The notes below the pieces were generated by a model, which did not search any database, was not told the DNA's origin, and was given only the letters and a program-made list of their open reading frames with translations. A program made the position numbers and the translations under genes. Positions 45,083 through 54,728 of a stretch of DNA of 64,000 nt are shown here, in pieces. The DNA is from Tissierella simiarum (GTDB lineage: Bacteria; Bacillota; Clostridia; Tissierellales; Tissierellaceae), in assembly GCF_018917865.1 (NCBI RefSeq), contig NZ_JAHLPM010000010.1, positions 1 through 64,000 of the forward strand. The letters are read 5' to 3'. How positions within the stretch are numbered: the stretch's first letter is position 1; each line of letters opens with the position of its first letter.

Positions 45083-46105
45083 TTAGCATTTTCCAAAATG
45101 ACAGTCAGGGAAAGTACATACTTTACAGGATAAACACTGTCCCCCATACCCCATTCTGGAAATATCTTTTCTATGAATCCTTTCTCCAGCCAACACTCTA
45201 GGTAATAATAAATCAAAAGCTGTAGTATGGGCAAACATTACACATCCGGGCAACCCAAATACTGGAATACCATCTAGATATGCCAATAATAGCATAGCTC
45301 CTGGCAAAATAGGTGTTCCGTATGTTACAATATCTGCACCTGTAGCTTTAATAGCTCCTGGGGTTTTATCATCTGGATCTACTGACATTCCTCCAGTAAC
45401 AATAATGAGTTCTGCTCCCTTTGCTTTTGCTTCTAAAATCTTATCTCTTATGATTTCTAACTCATCTGGAACTATTTCTTTATAAAATATCTCTGAACCA
45501 AAAAACTTTACTTTGTTTTCAATAACTGGACCAAATTTATCTTCAATTCTTCCTTTATACACTTCAGAACCAGTTATTATTAATCCAACTTTTAAGATTA
45601 AGAAAGATTTTATCTCAAACATTGGTTTCTTATCTTTCACCATATCTTCTATAGCATATATTTTATCCTTTTCTATTGTTAATGGAATTATCCTACAGCC
45701 TCCTAATAAAGTATCTTCCGTTACATATCTATTTTCATGTATAGTAGCTAAACAAATATCACCAATATCATTAACTTCATCCAGCAGTTCTCTGTTGATT
45801 TTTAAAAGTCCTTTACACTTTGACTTTATATTAATCTTTCCTTCACCAGGTTCAGAAAAGCAAACACCTGAACCTGCAAACAAATTACCTAAACGTATGG
45901 CAGCTTGGTCTTCATGAAACTCACCCTCACTTAATTCAAAAACATATACGTGTTCTTTTCCTATCCTTAATAGTCTTTCAATATCAATTTCTCTAATAAT
46001 ATGACCTTTCTTAAAAGCTATTCCTTTAAATTCTCCAGGCACTATTTCTGTTATATCGTGACCCAGTACCATACCTACTGCGTCTTCAGTCTTTATACTA
46101 TCCAT
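45083..46105 (-). CDS. molybdopterin-binding protein with a cysteine-rich C-terminal tail
   Basis: 340 aa from ATG 46105 (GGGGTGAT five bases upstream). The C-terminal half is a MoCF (MoeA/MogA-type) binding domain: IVTGGMSVDPDDKTPGAI and GIPVFGLPGCVMFAHTTAFD. The last residues CLSCKVCTFPDCHFGKC follow the pattern C-x2-C-x2-C-x4-C-x4-C and could bind a metal or iron-sulfur cluster. Such proteins occur beside molybdoenzymes in clostridia; the reaction is not established. It is first in the operon with moeA, mobB and mogA. Confidence 0.8.
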   Translation of the reverse strand: MDSIKTEDAVGMVLGHDITEIVPGEFKGIAFKKGHIIREIDIERLLRIGKEHVYVFELSEGEFHEDQAAIRLGNLFAGSGVCFSEPGEGKINIKSKCKGLLKINRELLDEVNDIGDICLATIHENRYVTEDTLLGGCRIIPLTIEKDKIYAIEDMVKDKKPMFEIKSFLILKVGLIITGSEVYKGRIEDKFGPVIENKVKFFGSEIFYKEIVPDELEIIRDKILEAKAKGAELIIVTGGMSVDPDDKTPGAIKATGADIVTYGTPILPGAMLLLAYLDGIPVFGLPGCVMFAHTTAFDLLLPRVLAGERIHRKDISRMGYGGQCLSCKVCTFPDCHFGKC

Positions 46106-46210
46106 TAATATCACCCCAATATTTGTTAACTATTTATAAGTTAAATTATATAAAACTAGTATGCTTGTTTCAACAAAGAATTGATTATATAGAGATAGCT
46201 ATATGTGTTA

Positions 46211-46236
46211 AAATAGCTTTTATTTAAGCTATCTTT
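46211..46236 (-). terminator. terminator of the modABC operon
   Basis: Hairpin with arms AAGATAGCTT/AAGCTATTTT (minus strand, one mismatch) followed by TTAAC, 12 bases after the modC stop. Confidence 0.6.
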
Positions 46237-46247
46237 ATATAACATAA

Positions 46248-47306
46248 TTAATCATTTAACAACAATATATGTTCTTTGTTAAAATGTAAATATACAGACT
46301 GCTTATCTTTTATACCATTAAATTCATCCTCTGAAATTTCCATATAAATTTTAAAGTTAGAATCCATATCATCCTTTCCTATTGATGAAAGAACTAAAAT
46401 ATAAGAGAATAGATTATTAACTACATCTAATATATTAAATTTAAAGGTATTCTCTGATTTATCATTTGAACTAAGCTTTAAATTATGAGTATAGATACCA
46501 ATATATTTTACATTTTCTTTTACTGCGTGATTACAAATCAACTCTACGCCTAGGTCAATGACATATACTTTATTATCAGAAATCTTTCTTGCCCTAAAAA
46601 TATTCTTACATCCCGTTAATATTGCAGTAGTATAAGTAGTAGGATGATTGAACAGAATTTCTTTATGATTTATTTCCTCTATTTTACCATTATTAAATAC
46701 TGCAACTTTATCACATATTCTATAAACTTCATCTTTATTATGGGATACATACAGTGTACTTCCCTTATGAGCTTTTAATATGGAAATTAACTCTTGCTCC
46801 ATTTGCCATCTTAGATGTTCATCTAGTGCAGAAAATGGCTCATCTAACATCAGTATTTCTGGTTCATTAACTAACATTCTGGCTAATGCTACCCTCTGTT
46901 GTTGTCCACCCGATAGTTGATGAGGATAATTATTTTCTAATCCTTCTAAAGAAAAAGCTCTTATTTTTTCATCTATAATTTCTTCTTTATTCTTTTGTTT
47001 TTTAGGTACTCCAATAGCAATATTTTGTTTTAAGGTCATATTAGGAAAAAGGGCATAGCTTTGAAATAACAGACCAACTTTTCTTCTTTGAGGTAATAAG
47101 TTAATCTTTTTCTTGCTATCAAAAAGTACTCTATTGTTTAATATAATCTGACCTTCATCTGGTTTTTCAACTCCAGCTATACATTTTAATGTCATGCTTT
47201 TCCCACAACCTGAAGCACCTAAAAGAGCCAAAGTTTCACCATTGGTTTCAAATTCTACATCCAATTTAAAATTATTAAATTCTTTTTTTATCTTAGCATA
47301 AAGCAT
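46248..47306 (-). CDS. modC: molybdate ABC transporter ATPase
   Basis: 352 aa. ABC domain with Walker A GASGCGKSMT, Q-loop LLFQSYALFPNMT, signature LSGGQQQRVALAR and Walker B ILMLDEPFSALD. The Met after GKS replaces the usual Thr, as in several clostridial ModC proteins. The C-terminal 120 residues form the regulatory half. It energises uptake with ModB and ModA encoded upstream, starting two bases after the modB stop. Confidence 0.9.
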   Translation of the reverse strand: MLYAKIKKEFNNFKLDVEFETNGETLALLGASGCGKSMTLKCIAGVEKPDEGQIILNNRVLFDSKKKINLLPQRRKVGLLFQSYALFPNMTLKQNIAIGVPKKQKNKEEIIDEKIRAFSLEGLENNYPHQLSGGQQQRVALARMLVNEPEILMLDEPFSALDEHLRWQMEQELISILKAHKGSTLYVSHNKDEVYRICDKVAVFNNGKIEEINHKEILFNHPTTYTTAILTGCKNIFRARKISDNKVYVIDLGVELICNHAVKENVKYIGIYTHNLKLSSNDKSENTFKFNILDVVNNLFSYILVLSSIGKDDMDSNFKIYMEISEDEFNGIKDKQSVYLHFNKEHILLLND

Positions 47307-47308
47307 GG

Positions 47309-47974
47309 CTAATTACCTACTTTCCCCACTTGTACTCTTTCTAATTTATTCATGATAATCATAGATACAAATGAAATAATGACCATTACAGTAACCCATT
47401 TATAGGCTAAAGTTCTGTTTCCAGCTTGAACAGCACTATAAACAGCAACTGCCATTGTTTGAGTCTTGCCTGGAATATTACCTGCCAACATAATAGTAGC
47501 TCCAAATTCTCCTAATGCACGAGCAAAAGCCAATATAGTCCCAGCCATTATGCTAGAGAAACTATTAGGCAGCATTAGCTTTAAGAATATCTTGTGATTA
47601 GATAATCCTAATGTCTTAGCTACATAAATCATATCTCTATCTAATTGTTCAAAAGCCCCCCTGGCAGTTCTATACATCAATGGAAAGGAGACAACAGCAG
47701 AGGCTATAATGGTTGCAGCTTCTGAAAAAACAATGGAAACATCATATAAACTTAAAAACCTGCCTACTAAGCTGTTTTTGCCTAATAATATCAATAAAAA
47801 GAATCCAACTACAGTGGGAGGTAGAACTAGCGGAAGTGTTAAAACACCATCCACTAGCCCCTTAAACTTATTTAATTTTGTAGTCAAATATGCAGCATAA
47901 ATCCCTAAAATAAAAGTTATTATAGTTGCTATAATTGCTGCCCTTAGAGATATTAATAAAGGGGAATAATTCAT
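47309..47974 (-). CDS. modB: molybdate ABC transporter permease
   Basis: 221 aa from ATG 47974, chosen because GGAGG lies five bases upstream (an ATG at 47986 is crowded by its own site). About five helices; the EAA loop motif is in AKTLGLSNHKIFLKLMLPNS and LPLVLPPTVVGFFLL is typical of ModB. It forms the membrane channel. Confidence 0.92.
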   Translation of the reverse strand: MNYSPLLISLRAAIIATIITFILGIYAAYLTTKLNKFKGLVDGVLTLPLVLPPTVVGFFLLILLGKNSLVGRFLSLYDVSIVFSEAATIIASAVVSFPLMYRTARGAFEQLDRDMIYVAKTLGLSNHKIFLKLMLPNSFSSIMAGTILAFARALGEFGATIMLAGNIPGKTQTMAVAVYSAVQAGNRTLAYKWVTVMVIISFVSMIIMNKLERVQVGKVGN

Positions 47975-47992
47975 GTTATCCTCCATTCCTTT

Positions 47993-48823
47993 CTATTTCA
48001 TTGAGAAACCATATTTCTCAAATAATTGAACAGCTTCGTCACTGGACAAGAAATCTAAAAATGATTGGGCTTCATCTATATGTTTACTTTCTTTAACTAT
48101 TCCTACAGGATAACTAACTTCTTTGTGACTTCCTTCAGGTGCTTCAGTAATGATTTTAACCTTTTCTGACGTGTAAGCATCCGTTGCATAAACTATACCA
48201 CAATCAACTTCTCCACTTTCTACCCAAGTAAGAACGGTTCTAACGTCACTACCTAAAACAAACTTTGGGTTAACCTTGTCCATTATATTTAAATTATTAA
48301 ATATTTCTTCACTATATTGACCTACTGGAACGTTACCAGGATCCCCAATAGCAATTTTTTTAATCTCATGTTTAGTTAAGTCTTCAAAGGATGTAATTTC
48401 TAGATTACGGTCTTTCGGAGTAATAAGTACTACTTTATTTACTAATAAAGTTTTTATTGTTCCCTCTAGAATATGTCCACCTTCTTCCAAAGCCTTCATT
48501 TGCTTTTGAGCTGCTGACATAAATATATCAACTGGTGCACCTTCTTCTATTTGAGCTTGTAAAGCTCCCGAGCTTCCAAATGTAAATTTAAGAGTAGTCT
48601 CAGGCTCTATAGTTTTATATACTTTTTCTAACTCACCTAAAACGTCTGTTAAGCTTGCTGCTGCTGAAACAAGTAATTCAACTTCTTCTTTTGGTTGGTC
48701 TGCTGACATAACTGGACTCTCATCATCTTGACTTTTGTCCTGTGGCTTCTTACTACACCCAGCCAAAGAAGTAAGTACTAAAACACCTACCAACATAAAA
48801 CCTAAAAACCTTTTTAACTTCAT
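47993..48823 (-). CDS. modA: molybdate-binding lipoprotein ModA
   Basis: 276 aa. Lipobox LAGC at residues 20-23, then a short acidic linker, then the periplasmic-type binding fold with VSAAASLTDVLGEL, FTFGSSGALQAQIEEGAPVD and IAIGDPGNVPVGQY, the oxyanion-contact segments of ModA. It captures molybdate or tungstate; the sequence does not separate them. AAGGAGG precedes ATG. It is the first gene of modABC. Confidence 0.93.
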   Translation of the reverse strand: MKLKRFLGFMLVGVLVLTSLAGCSKKPQDKSQDDESPVMSADQPKEEVELLVSAAASLTDVLGELEKVYKTIEPETTLKFTFGSSGALQAQIEEGAPVDIFMSAAQKQMKALEEGGHILEGTIKTLLVNKVVLITPKDRNLEITSFEDLTKHEIKKIAIGDPGNVPVGQYSEEIFNNLNIMDKVNPKFVLGSDVRTVLTWVESGEVDCGIVYATDAYTSEKVKIITEAPEGSHKEVSYPVGIVKESKHIDEAQSFLDFLSSDEAVQLFEKYGFSMK

Positions 48824-48923
48824 TTTTAAATCCTCCTTAATTTATATTATCTAGAAACAGAAAAATTTTCCCAGACTTAAACTTTAACTAAAATAACTAA
48901 CCAATACTCTCAATCTAGAGTAA

Positions 48924-48942
48924 CGAAAATATTTTTTTATCG
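48924..48942. promoter_or_regulatory. quasi-palindrome upstream of modA, candidate regulator site
   Basis: Plus strand CGAAAATATTTTTTTATCG: CGA and TCG ends around an AT-rich centre, about 100 bases upstream of modA. ModE sites in other bacteria have CG-bounded AT-rich palindromes, and a ModE-like regulator is encoded 6 kb away. No molybdenum-cofactor riboswitch was recognised here. Confidence 0.3.
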
Positions 48943-49025
48943 CCTTTCCAGACGATTTATTATTATTTATACTTAGTCGACGATCCTATACTACGGTTTG
49001 TGGATAGTCTTAGCATTAATTGGTC

Positions 49026-49065
49026 TTAATAGATGAATCCTGTTAAAGCAGGATTCATCTATTAA
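49026..49065 (-). terminator. terminator of the formate dehydrogenase operon
   Basis: Perfect 17-bp arms (TTAATAGATGAATCCTG and its complement) with a 6-base loop, 20 bases past the stop of the catalytic subunit gene. Confidence 0.75.
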
Positions 49066-49085
49066 GTTTTCCATTCTTTATTTAA

Positions 49086-51791
49086 TCATTTAGCTAATTC
49101 TAGTTCTTTTTCAACTTTTTCAACCTTTTCTACTCTTACTGCTGAAATCTTATATTCAGCCGTTTTTGTAATAGGATCATAGGCCGAATTAGTAAGTTCG
49201 TTTACAGGGGATTCTTTATAGTGGAATGTCATAAACATCATTCCTGGCTTAACTTTGTCAGTTATTGTTATCCTAGTCAATATAGACCCTCTTCTTGAAA
49301 TAACTCGCACAAAGTCTTCTTCTTTTACTCCTAATTTTTCAGCGTCTACAGGATTCATTTCTGCAAGCTCATAAGGTCTTATGTCATCTAATTTTTTAGA
49401 GTGCCTAGTCATTATATTATAGTGATATAGCATCCTTCCAGTTGAAAGAAGTATGGGATATTCTTCACATACAAGTTCTGCTGGTGCTTCATATTCAACT
49501 GGTATCATCAACCCTTTTCCTCTTGGGAATGTTCCTTTATGAAGATATGGTGTTCCAGGATGTTCTTCTGTTGGACACGGCCATTGTATTCCTACCTTGC
49601 CTATTCTCTTATAAGTTATACCTCTATAACTAGGTGTAGTTAATCTTATTTCATTAAATATATCCTCAGAGTTTTTATAATCAAAACCTTTTGCTCCTAA
49701 CTTTGTGGCTATTTCACTTAGTATCTTCCAATCTAGTCTACATTCACCAGGAGCTTCAACAGCTTTTTTAACTCTTTGTACTCTTCTTTCTGTATTTGTA
49801 AATGTACCATCCTTTTCTGCATAACATGTTGCAGGAAGTATAACATCAGCAAATTTGGCAGTTTCTGTTAAGAATAAATCTTGCACTACCAGAAAGTCTA
49901 AGTTCTCTAAGGATTTCTTAACATGGTTTGCATCTGGGTCTGTAAGTACAGGATCTTCTCCCATAACATACATTGCTTTAACATTTCCTTTAAGAGCTTC
50001 ATCTAACATCTCAGGTATCCTAAGACCATTATTAGGATTTAACTTTACATTCCAAAACTCCTCAAAAAGTGCTATATTTTTTACTTCAGATAAATTTTGA
50101 TATCCTGGGAACGTATTAGGAAGAGCCCCCATATCACAAGCTCCTTGAACATTATTTTGTCCACGTAATGGATTTATTCCTGCATTTTCTATACCAAGAT
50201 GTCCTGTTAACATAGCAAGGTTTGCAAGATTCATAACATTTGCAGTTCCTGTAGTATGTTCTGTTATTCCTAAAGTATAGAATATGCCTGCTTTTTTAGT
50301 ACTTGTGTATAGCTTAGCAGTTTCATATAATATCTCTTCAGATATTCCTGTTATTCTAGCTACTACTTCTGGAGGGTATTGTTCTATTACTTCTAAGACA
50401 TTTTCAAATCCCGTACAACGAGTTTCTATAAATTCCTTATCATGCCATCCTTCTTTTACTATAATATGCATTAATCCATTTATTAAAGCCGCATCAGTAC
50501 CTGAATTTACGGGTAGCCATAGAGTAGCCATTTCTGCCAATTCTGTACGACGTGGATCTATTACTATAAGCTTTGAACCATTCTTAACTGCCCTTTTCAT
50601 TTTATTACCTATTATAGGATGAGCCTCTGTAGCATTAGATCCAATTACGAATAATACTTCATTGCCCTCCACTTCTCCGATGGAATTTGACATAGCTCCA
50701 CTTCCTAATGTAGTTGCAAGACCTGCAACTGTAGGAGCGTGTCAGGTTCGAGCGCAATGATCTACATTATTTGTTCCTAATGCTACTCTCATCATCTTTT
50801 GAAATACAAAGTTATCTTCATTAGTACAACGTGCTGAACTTAATCCTGCTATAGCATCTCCACCATATTGCTCCTTTACATCTTTAAGACTTTTAACTAC
50901 TAATCTTATAGCTTCTTCCCAACTGGACTCAACAAATTCTCCATCTTTTTTAATTAATGGTTTAGTTATTCTATCAGGACTGTTTATAAAGTCTGTATGA
51001 TATCTTCCCTTTACACAAAGGGATTTTCCATTTACTGGTGAATCAGGATTAGGCGTTACTCCTACTACCTTTCCGTCTTTAACATTTAAATCGAAATTAC
51101 ATCCTGTTCCACAAAATGGACAAGTAGTACGAACCTTCTTTACTTCCCAAGGTCTTATGCCCTTTAACTGTTTGTTTATAAGAGCACCAGTAGGACATGC
51201 AGTTATACATTGACCACACATTCTGCAATTCTTATAGTCAATAGGTTTATCAAAACCTGTGGTAACTTTAGAATTAAAGCCTCTATTTGTAAAAGCAATA
51301 GCAGAAGTTACTTGGATTTCACTACATACCCTTACACATTTTCCACATAGTATACATTTGCTTTGATCTCTTTCTATAACAGGATTTAGACTATCTATAG
51401 CATAATTCTTTCTTTCTCCCTTAAAGGAACCCTCTCTTACTCCATATCTATAAGCATAATCTTGGAGTTTACATTCTCCAGATTTTTCACAAGTCAAACA
51501 ATCCATAGGATGGTTTGATAATAATAGATCTAAAATATCTCTACGTACCTTAACTACTCTTTCAGATTCTGTATATACCACCATTCCTTCTCTTACTTTG
51601 GCTGAGCAAGATGCAACAAGTTTCTTAGAGCCTTCTACTTCTACTATACATAATCTACATCCACCAAAGATTGAAAGCTCTCTGTCATAACATAAAGTAG
51701 GAATATCTACTCCATTCTCCCGAGCAGCCTCTAATATAGAAATGTCTTCCTTTACTTCAACCTTTTTTCCATTCATAATAAATGTAATCAT
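49086..51791 (-). CDS. fdhF: formate dehydrogenase catalytic subunit, selenocysteine-containing (FdhF2-like)
   Basis: Read through the in-frame UGA at 50744-50742 the product is 901 aa with Sec350. The start ATG 51791 (MITFIMNGKKVEV) has GGAGGTGA upstream; the frame is open to 51848. Order of parts: 2Fe-2S plant-type domain with CYDRELSIFGGCRLC, His/Cys cluster (HPMDCLTCEKSGECKLQ), two 4Fe-4S ferredoxin motifs (CILCGKCVRVC, CRMCGQCITACPTG), the molybdopterin Fe4S4 domain (CPFCGTGCNF), the catalytic core NNVDHCART-Sec-HAPTVAGL, then the molybdopterin guanine dinucleotide binding halves (PLRGQNNVQGACDMG, MGEDPVLTDPD) and the C-terminal dinucleotide domain. It oxidises formate or reduces CO2. 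With the three upstream genes it matches the NAD- and ferredoxin-linked HylABC-FdhF2 complex known from Gottschalkia (Clostridium) acidurici. Confidence 0.92.
50703..50744 (-). promoter_or_regulatory. bacterial SECIS element right after the UGA of fdhF
   Basis: UGA is at 50744-50742. Eight bases on from the start of UGA, the stem TCCTA (50736-50732)/TAGGA (50707-50703) encloses an upper perfect stem GTTGCA (50729-50724)/TGCAAC (50718-50713) with the loop GGTCT. The E. coli fdhF SECIS has the same upper arm and loop (GGUUGCAGGUCUGC). SelB would bind here to bring selenocysteyl-tRNA. Confidence 0.9.
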
Positions 51792-51860
51792 ATTTTCACC
51801 TCCACATGCTACTATACAAAATTTACCTTTGGTAAACTCCTTTATCATTACTAAATTTCA

Positions 51861-52805
51861 CTAATCACTTTTCTTGCTCTTCTCTACATCTTCTATTTTT
51901 TCCATAATATCTGATAACCCAAGAGTTTTTGCCCAACTTGATTCAACGAATTTTCCACCTATCTTTCTATAAGGAGTGTCTGGATTATCAAGGTTCATTA
52001 ATTCTGTGGTCAATCTTCCTTTTAAACATAGAGGTCTGCCATTTGAAGGTGATTTAGCTCTTATTGCAATATTTTTCTTGTTTTTAGATAATACTTCAAA
52101 CTCACAACCATAGGCACATACTTTGCAATTTATGGTTTTTCTATCTGCATCCCAAACTCTTGTCTTCCCAAGCTGTCTTTTATCTATCAATGCCCCTACA
52201 GGACAAACTGCTACACATCTATTACAAGATACACATTTAGAAGTTGCAAAAGTCTGGTCTGCATCTAAGACTATTCTAGTATCATAGCCTCTTTCAGCAA
52301 AAGATAAAACCTGTCTTTCACCTACTTGATTACATGTTCTAACGCATTTCCCACATAGAATACATTTACTATTATCCTTTAATATATATGGACTAGAAGT
52401 ATCTATTAGTTTAGGTCTTTTTGCTCCTTGATGATCTTTGAACTTAATCTCATATCTATAAGCATATTTTTGTAATAAACATTCTCCTGCTTTTTGGCAG
52501 GTTAGGCAGTCGTTTGGATGACTGTCTAAAAGAAGTTGTAGTAATTCTTTTCTTACCATTACCACTTTTTCGGATTCTGTATAAACTACCATACCCTCTT
52601 TAACCTTTGTAGAGCAAGAAGTTTGAAGCTTGTGGCTTCCTTCTATTTCCACTATACATAATCTGCAAGCTGCTGCTATTTCTAAATTAGGATCATAGCA
52701 TAAAGCAGGTATTTCTATATTAAGTTTTTCTGCAGCTTGAATTATAGTATAGTCTTCAGGTACTATTACTTGCTGTCCATCTATAGTAAGAGTTATATTC
52801 TTCAT
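51861..52805 (-). CDS. hylA: HylA-like iron-sulfur subunit of the bifurcating formate dehydrogenase
   Basis: 314 aa. It repeats the first third of the formate dehydrogenase: a 2Fe-2S domain (LCYDPNLEIAAACRLC), His/Cys cluster (HPNDCLTCQKAGECLLQ), two 4Fe-4S motifs (CILCGKCVRTC and CVSCNRCVAVCPVG) and the Fe4S4 cysteines (CKVCAYGCEF), and then ends where the molybdopterin domain would begin. It probably links the flavin subunit to FdhF. It follows hylB by 17 bases and precedes fdhF by 69. It could also be read as a duplicated and truncated fdhF. Confidence 0.8.
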   Translation of the reverse strand: MKNITLTIDGQQVIVPEDYTIIQAAEKLNIEIPALCYDPNLEIAAACRLCIVEIEGSHKLQTSCSTKVKEGMVVYTESEKVVMVRKELLQLLLDSHPNDCLTCQKAGECLLQKYAYRYEIKFKDHQGAKRPKLIDTSSPYILKDNSKCILCGKCVRTCNQVGERQVLSFAERGYDTRIVLDADQTFATSKCVSCNRCVAVCPVGALIDKRQLGKTRVWDADRKTINCKVCAYGCEFEVLSKNKKNIAIRAKSPSNGRPLCLKGRLTTELMNLDNPDTPYRKIGGKFVESSWAKTLGLSDIMEKIEDVEKSKKSD

Positions 52806-52822
52806 TCTACTTCCTCCTATCT

Positions 52823-54715
52823 TTATTTTTTAATAACAGCATTAACTGGACAGGCAGCCATACATGCTCCGCATTTTATACATTTTTCTGTATCTATAAC
52901 ATGCCTTTCTTTTACCTTGCCACTTATACAAGCTACTGGACAGTTTCTAGCACATTTAGTACAGCCTATGCAAGATTCTGTTATATAATATTGTAATAAA
53001 GCTTGACAAGACCCTGCTGGACAAGTCTTATTATATATATGAGCTTCATATTCATCTCTAAAATACTTTAATGTTGTAATTACTGGGTAGGAGGCCGTTT
53101 GACCTAATCCGCATAAGGAGGCAGAACTAATAGTTTCTGATAAACTTTCTAGTCTTTCAATATCTCCCTCTTCTCCTTTACCTTCTGTTATCCTTTCTAA
53201 AATTTCCAACATTCTTTTAGTTCCCTCTCTGCAAGGAACACACTTTCCACAAGATTCTTCAACAGTAAAATCTAGAAAAAACCTAGCAATATCAACCATA
53301 CAATTGCTCTCATCCATTACTACCATTCCGCCAGAACCCATTATAGAGCCAAGTTTCCCTAAAGATTCAAAGTCTACAGGTGTATCTAAAAATTCTGATG
53401 GTATACATCCTCCCGATGGTCCTCCTGTCTGAACAGCTTTAAATGCTTTGTCTCCAGGTATTCCTCCACCTATGTCAAAGATAATATCTCTTAGAGTAAC
53501 TCCCATAGGTATTTCTACTAAACCAGTATTTTTAATTTTACCTCCTAGGGCAAATACCTTTGTACCAGGAGATTTTTCCGTTCCAATATTTCTAAACCAT
53601 TCTACACCTTTCTGAAAGATAATGGGAACGTTTGCAAAGGTTTCAACATTATTTATAATAGTTGGTTTTTGCCACAGTCCTTTATGAGATGTTCTTGGAG
53701 GCTTGTTTCTAGGCATTCCTCTTCTTCCTTCGATAGACTCCATTAAAGCTGTTCCTTCGCCACATACAAAAGCTCCTGCACCTAATCTTAGTTCTATGTC
53801 AAAGCTAAAATTTGTGCCCAGTATATTGCTTCCTAACAATCCATATTCTCTAGCTTGTTCTATAGCTATTTGAAGTCTTTGTACTGCAATAGGATATTCT
53901 GCCCTAACATAGATATACCCCTGATCTGAACCTATTGCATAACCTGCTATAGCCATAGCTTCTAGTACTGAATGTGGATCTCCTTCTAAAATACTTCTAT
54001 CCATGAAAGCACCTGGATCTCCTTCATCTGCATTACATATTACATATTTTTTATCTGATTCATACTTAAAAGCTTCTTCCCATTTCCTTCCTGTTGGGAA
54101 TCCTGCTCCACCTCTACCCCTTAATCCTGAATCTTTAACGATTTGAATTACTTCTTCAGAAGTTTTTTCTGTTATAACTTTAGCTAAGGCCTCATACCCT
54201 TCTAGAGCTATATATTCTTCTATATCTTCAGGAGCTATAACTCCACAGTTTCTTAAAGCTATTCTGGTTTGCTTCTTATAAAAATTTACTTCACTTACAG
54301 GCTTTATTTTCTCCTCTTCATATGCTTCCTTAAATAAAATTCTTTTAACTATCTCTCCATTAAATAGATGTTTTTCAGCTATCTCCTCTACATCTTCTAA
54401 GGTTACATGACTGTAAAATACACCTTCTGGATATATGACCACATTCGGTCCAGATTCACATAGACCAAAACAACCTGTAAGAACTACTTTTATTTCTTCC
54501 TCTAAACCTTTTTCCTTTACTTTTTCTTCTATTAACTCTTTAATCCTATCTCCATTGGAAGAGTGACAGCCTGTACCACCACAGACTAATACATGGTGTT
54601 TTCTCAAACCTTCTTTTTCCTCAATAGATTCTTTTCCAAGTTCACTTTGCCTTAACTTTATTCTCTTTAACCCTTCCTCTTTTATTTCGTTTAGTTCTCG
54701 AATAGTCTTCACCAC
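52823..54715 (-). CDS. hylB: NuoF-like flavin/iron-sulfur subunit (HylB)
   Basis: 630 aa. An N-terminal thioredoxin-like 2Fe-2S domain (VLVCGGTGCHSSNG, TGCFGLCESGPNV) is followed by the NuoF core with the NADH and FMN site (GLRGRGGAGFPTGRKWE, CNADEGDPGAFMDRSILEGD), the 4Fe-4S motif ESCGKCVPCREG, and a C-terminal pair of ferredoxin clusters (CIGCTKCARNCPVACI, CIKCGACMAACPVNAV). This is the layout of the flavin subunit of bifurcating hydrogenases and formate dehydrogenases. GTG start at 54715 after GGAGGTG. Confidence 0.92.
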   Translation of the reverse strand: MVKTIRELNEIKEEGLKRIKLRQSELGKESIEEKEGLRKHHVLVCGGTGCHSSNGDRIKELIEEKVKEKGLEEEIKVVLTGCFGLCESGPNVVIYPEGVFYSHVTLEDVEEIAEKHLFNGEIVKRILFKEAYEEEKIKPVSEVNFYKKQTRIALRNCGVIAPEDIEEYIALEGYEALAKVITEKTSEEVIQIVKDSGLRGRGGAGFPTGRKWEEAFKYESDKKYVICNADEGDPGAFMDRSILEGDPHSVLEAMAIAGYAIGSDQGYIYVRAEYPIAVQRLQIAIEQAREYGLLGSNILGTNFSFDIELRLGAGAFVCGEGTALMESIEGRRGMPRNKPPRTSHKGLWQKPTIINNVETFANVPIIFQKGVEWFRNIGTEKSPGTKVFALGGKIKNTGLVEIPMGVTLRDIIFDIGGGIPGDKAFKAVQTGGPSGGCIPSEFLDTPVDFESLGKLGSIMGSGGMVVMDESNCMVDIARFFLDFTVEESCGKCVPCREGTKRMLEILERITEGKGEEGDIERLESLSETISSASLCGLGQTASYPVITTLKYFRDEYEAHIYNKTCPAGSCQALLQYYITESCIGCTKCARNCPVACISGKVKERHVIDTEKCIKCGACMAACPVNAVIKK

Positions 54716-54728
54716 CTACACCTCCAAT

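Noticed and set aside
48824-49025. Molybdenum cofactor riboswitch upstream of modA
   Set aside because: I looked for the conserved Moco-RNA stems and did not recognise them; only short, weak hairpins are present.
50742-50744. Stop codon splitting the formate dehydrogenase into two genes
   Set aside because: The UGA is at the known selenocysteine position, both sides are in the same frame and a SECIS hairpin follows directly, so one gene is reported.
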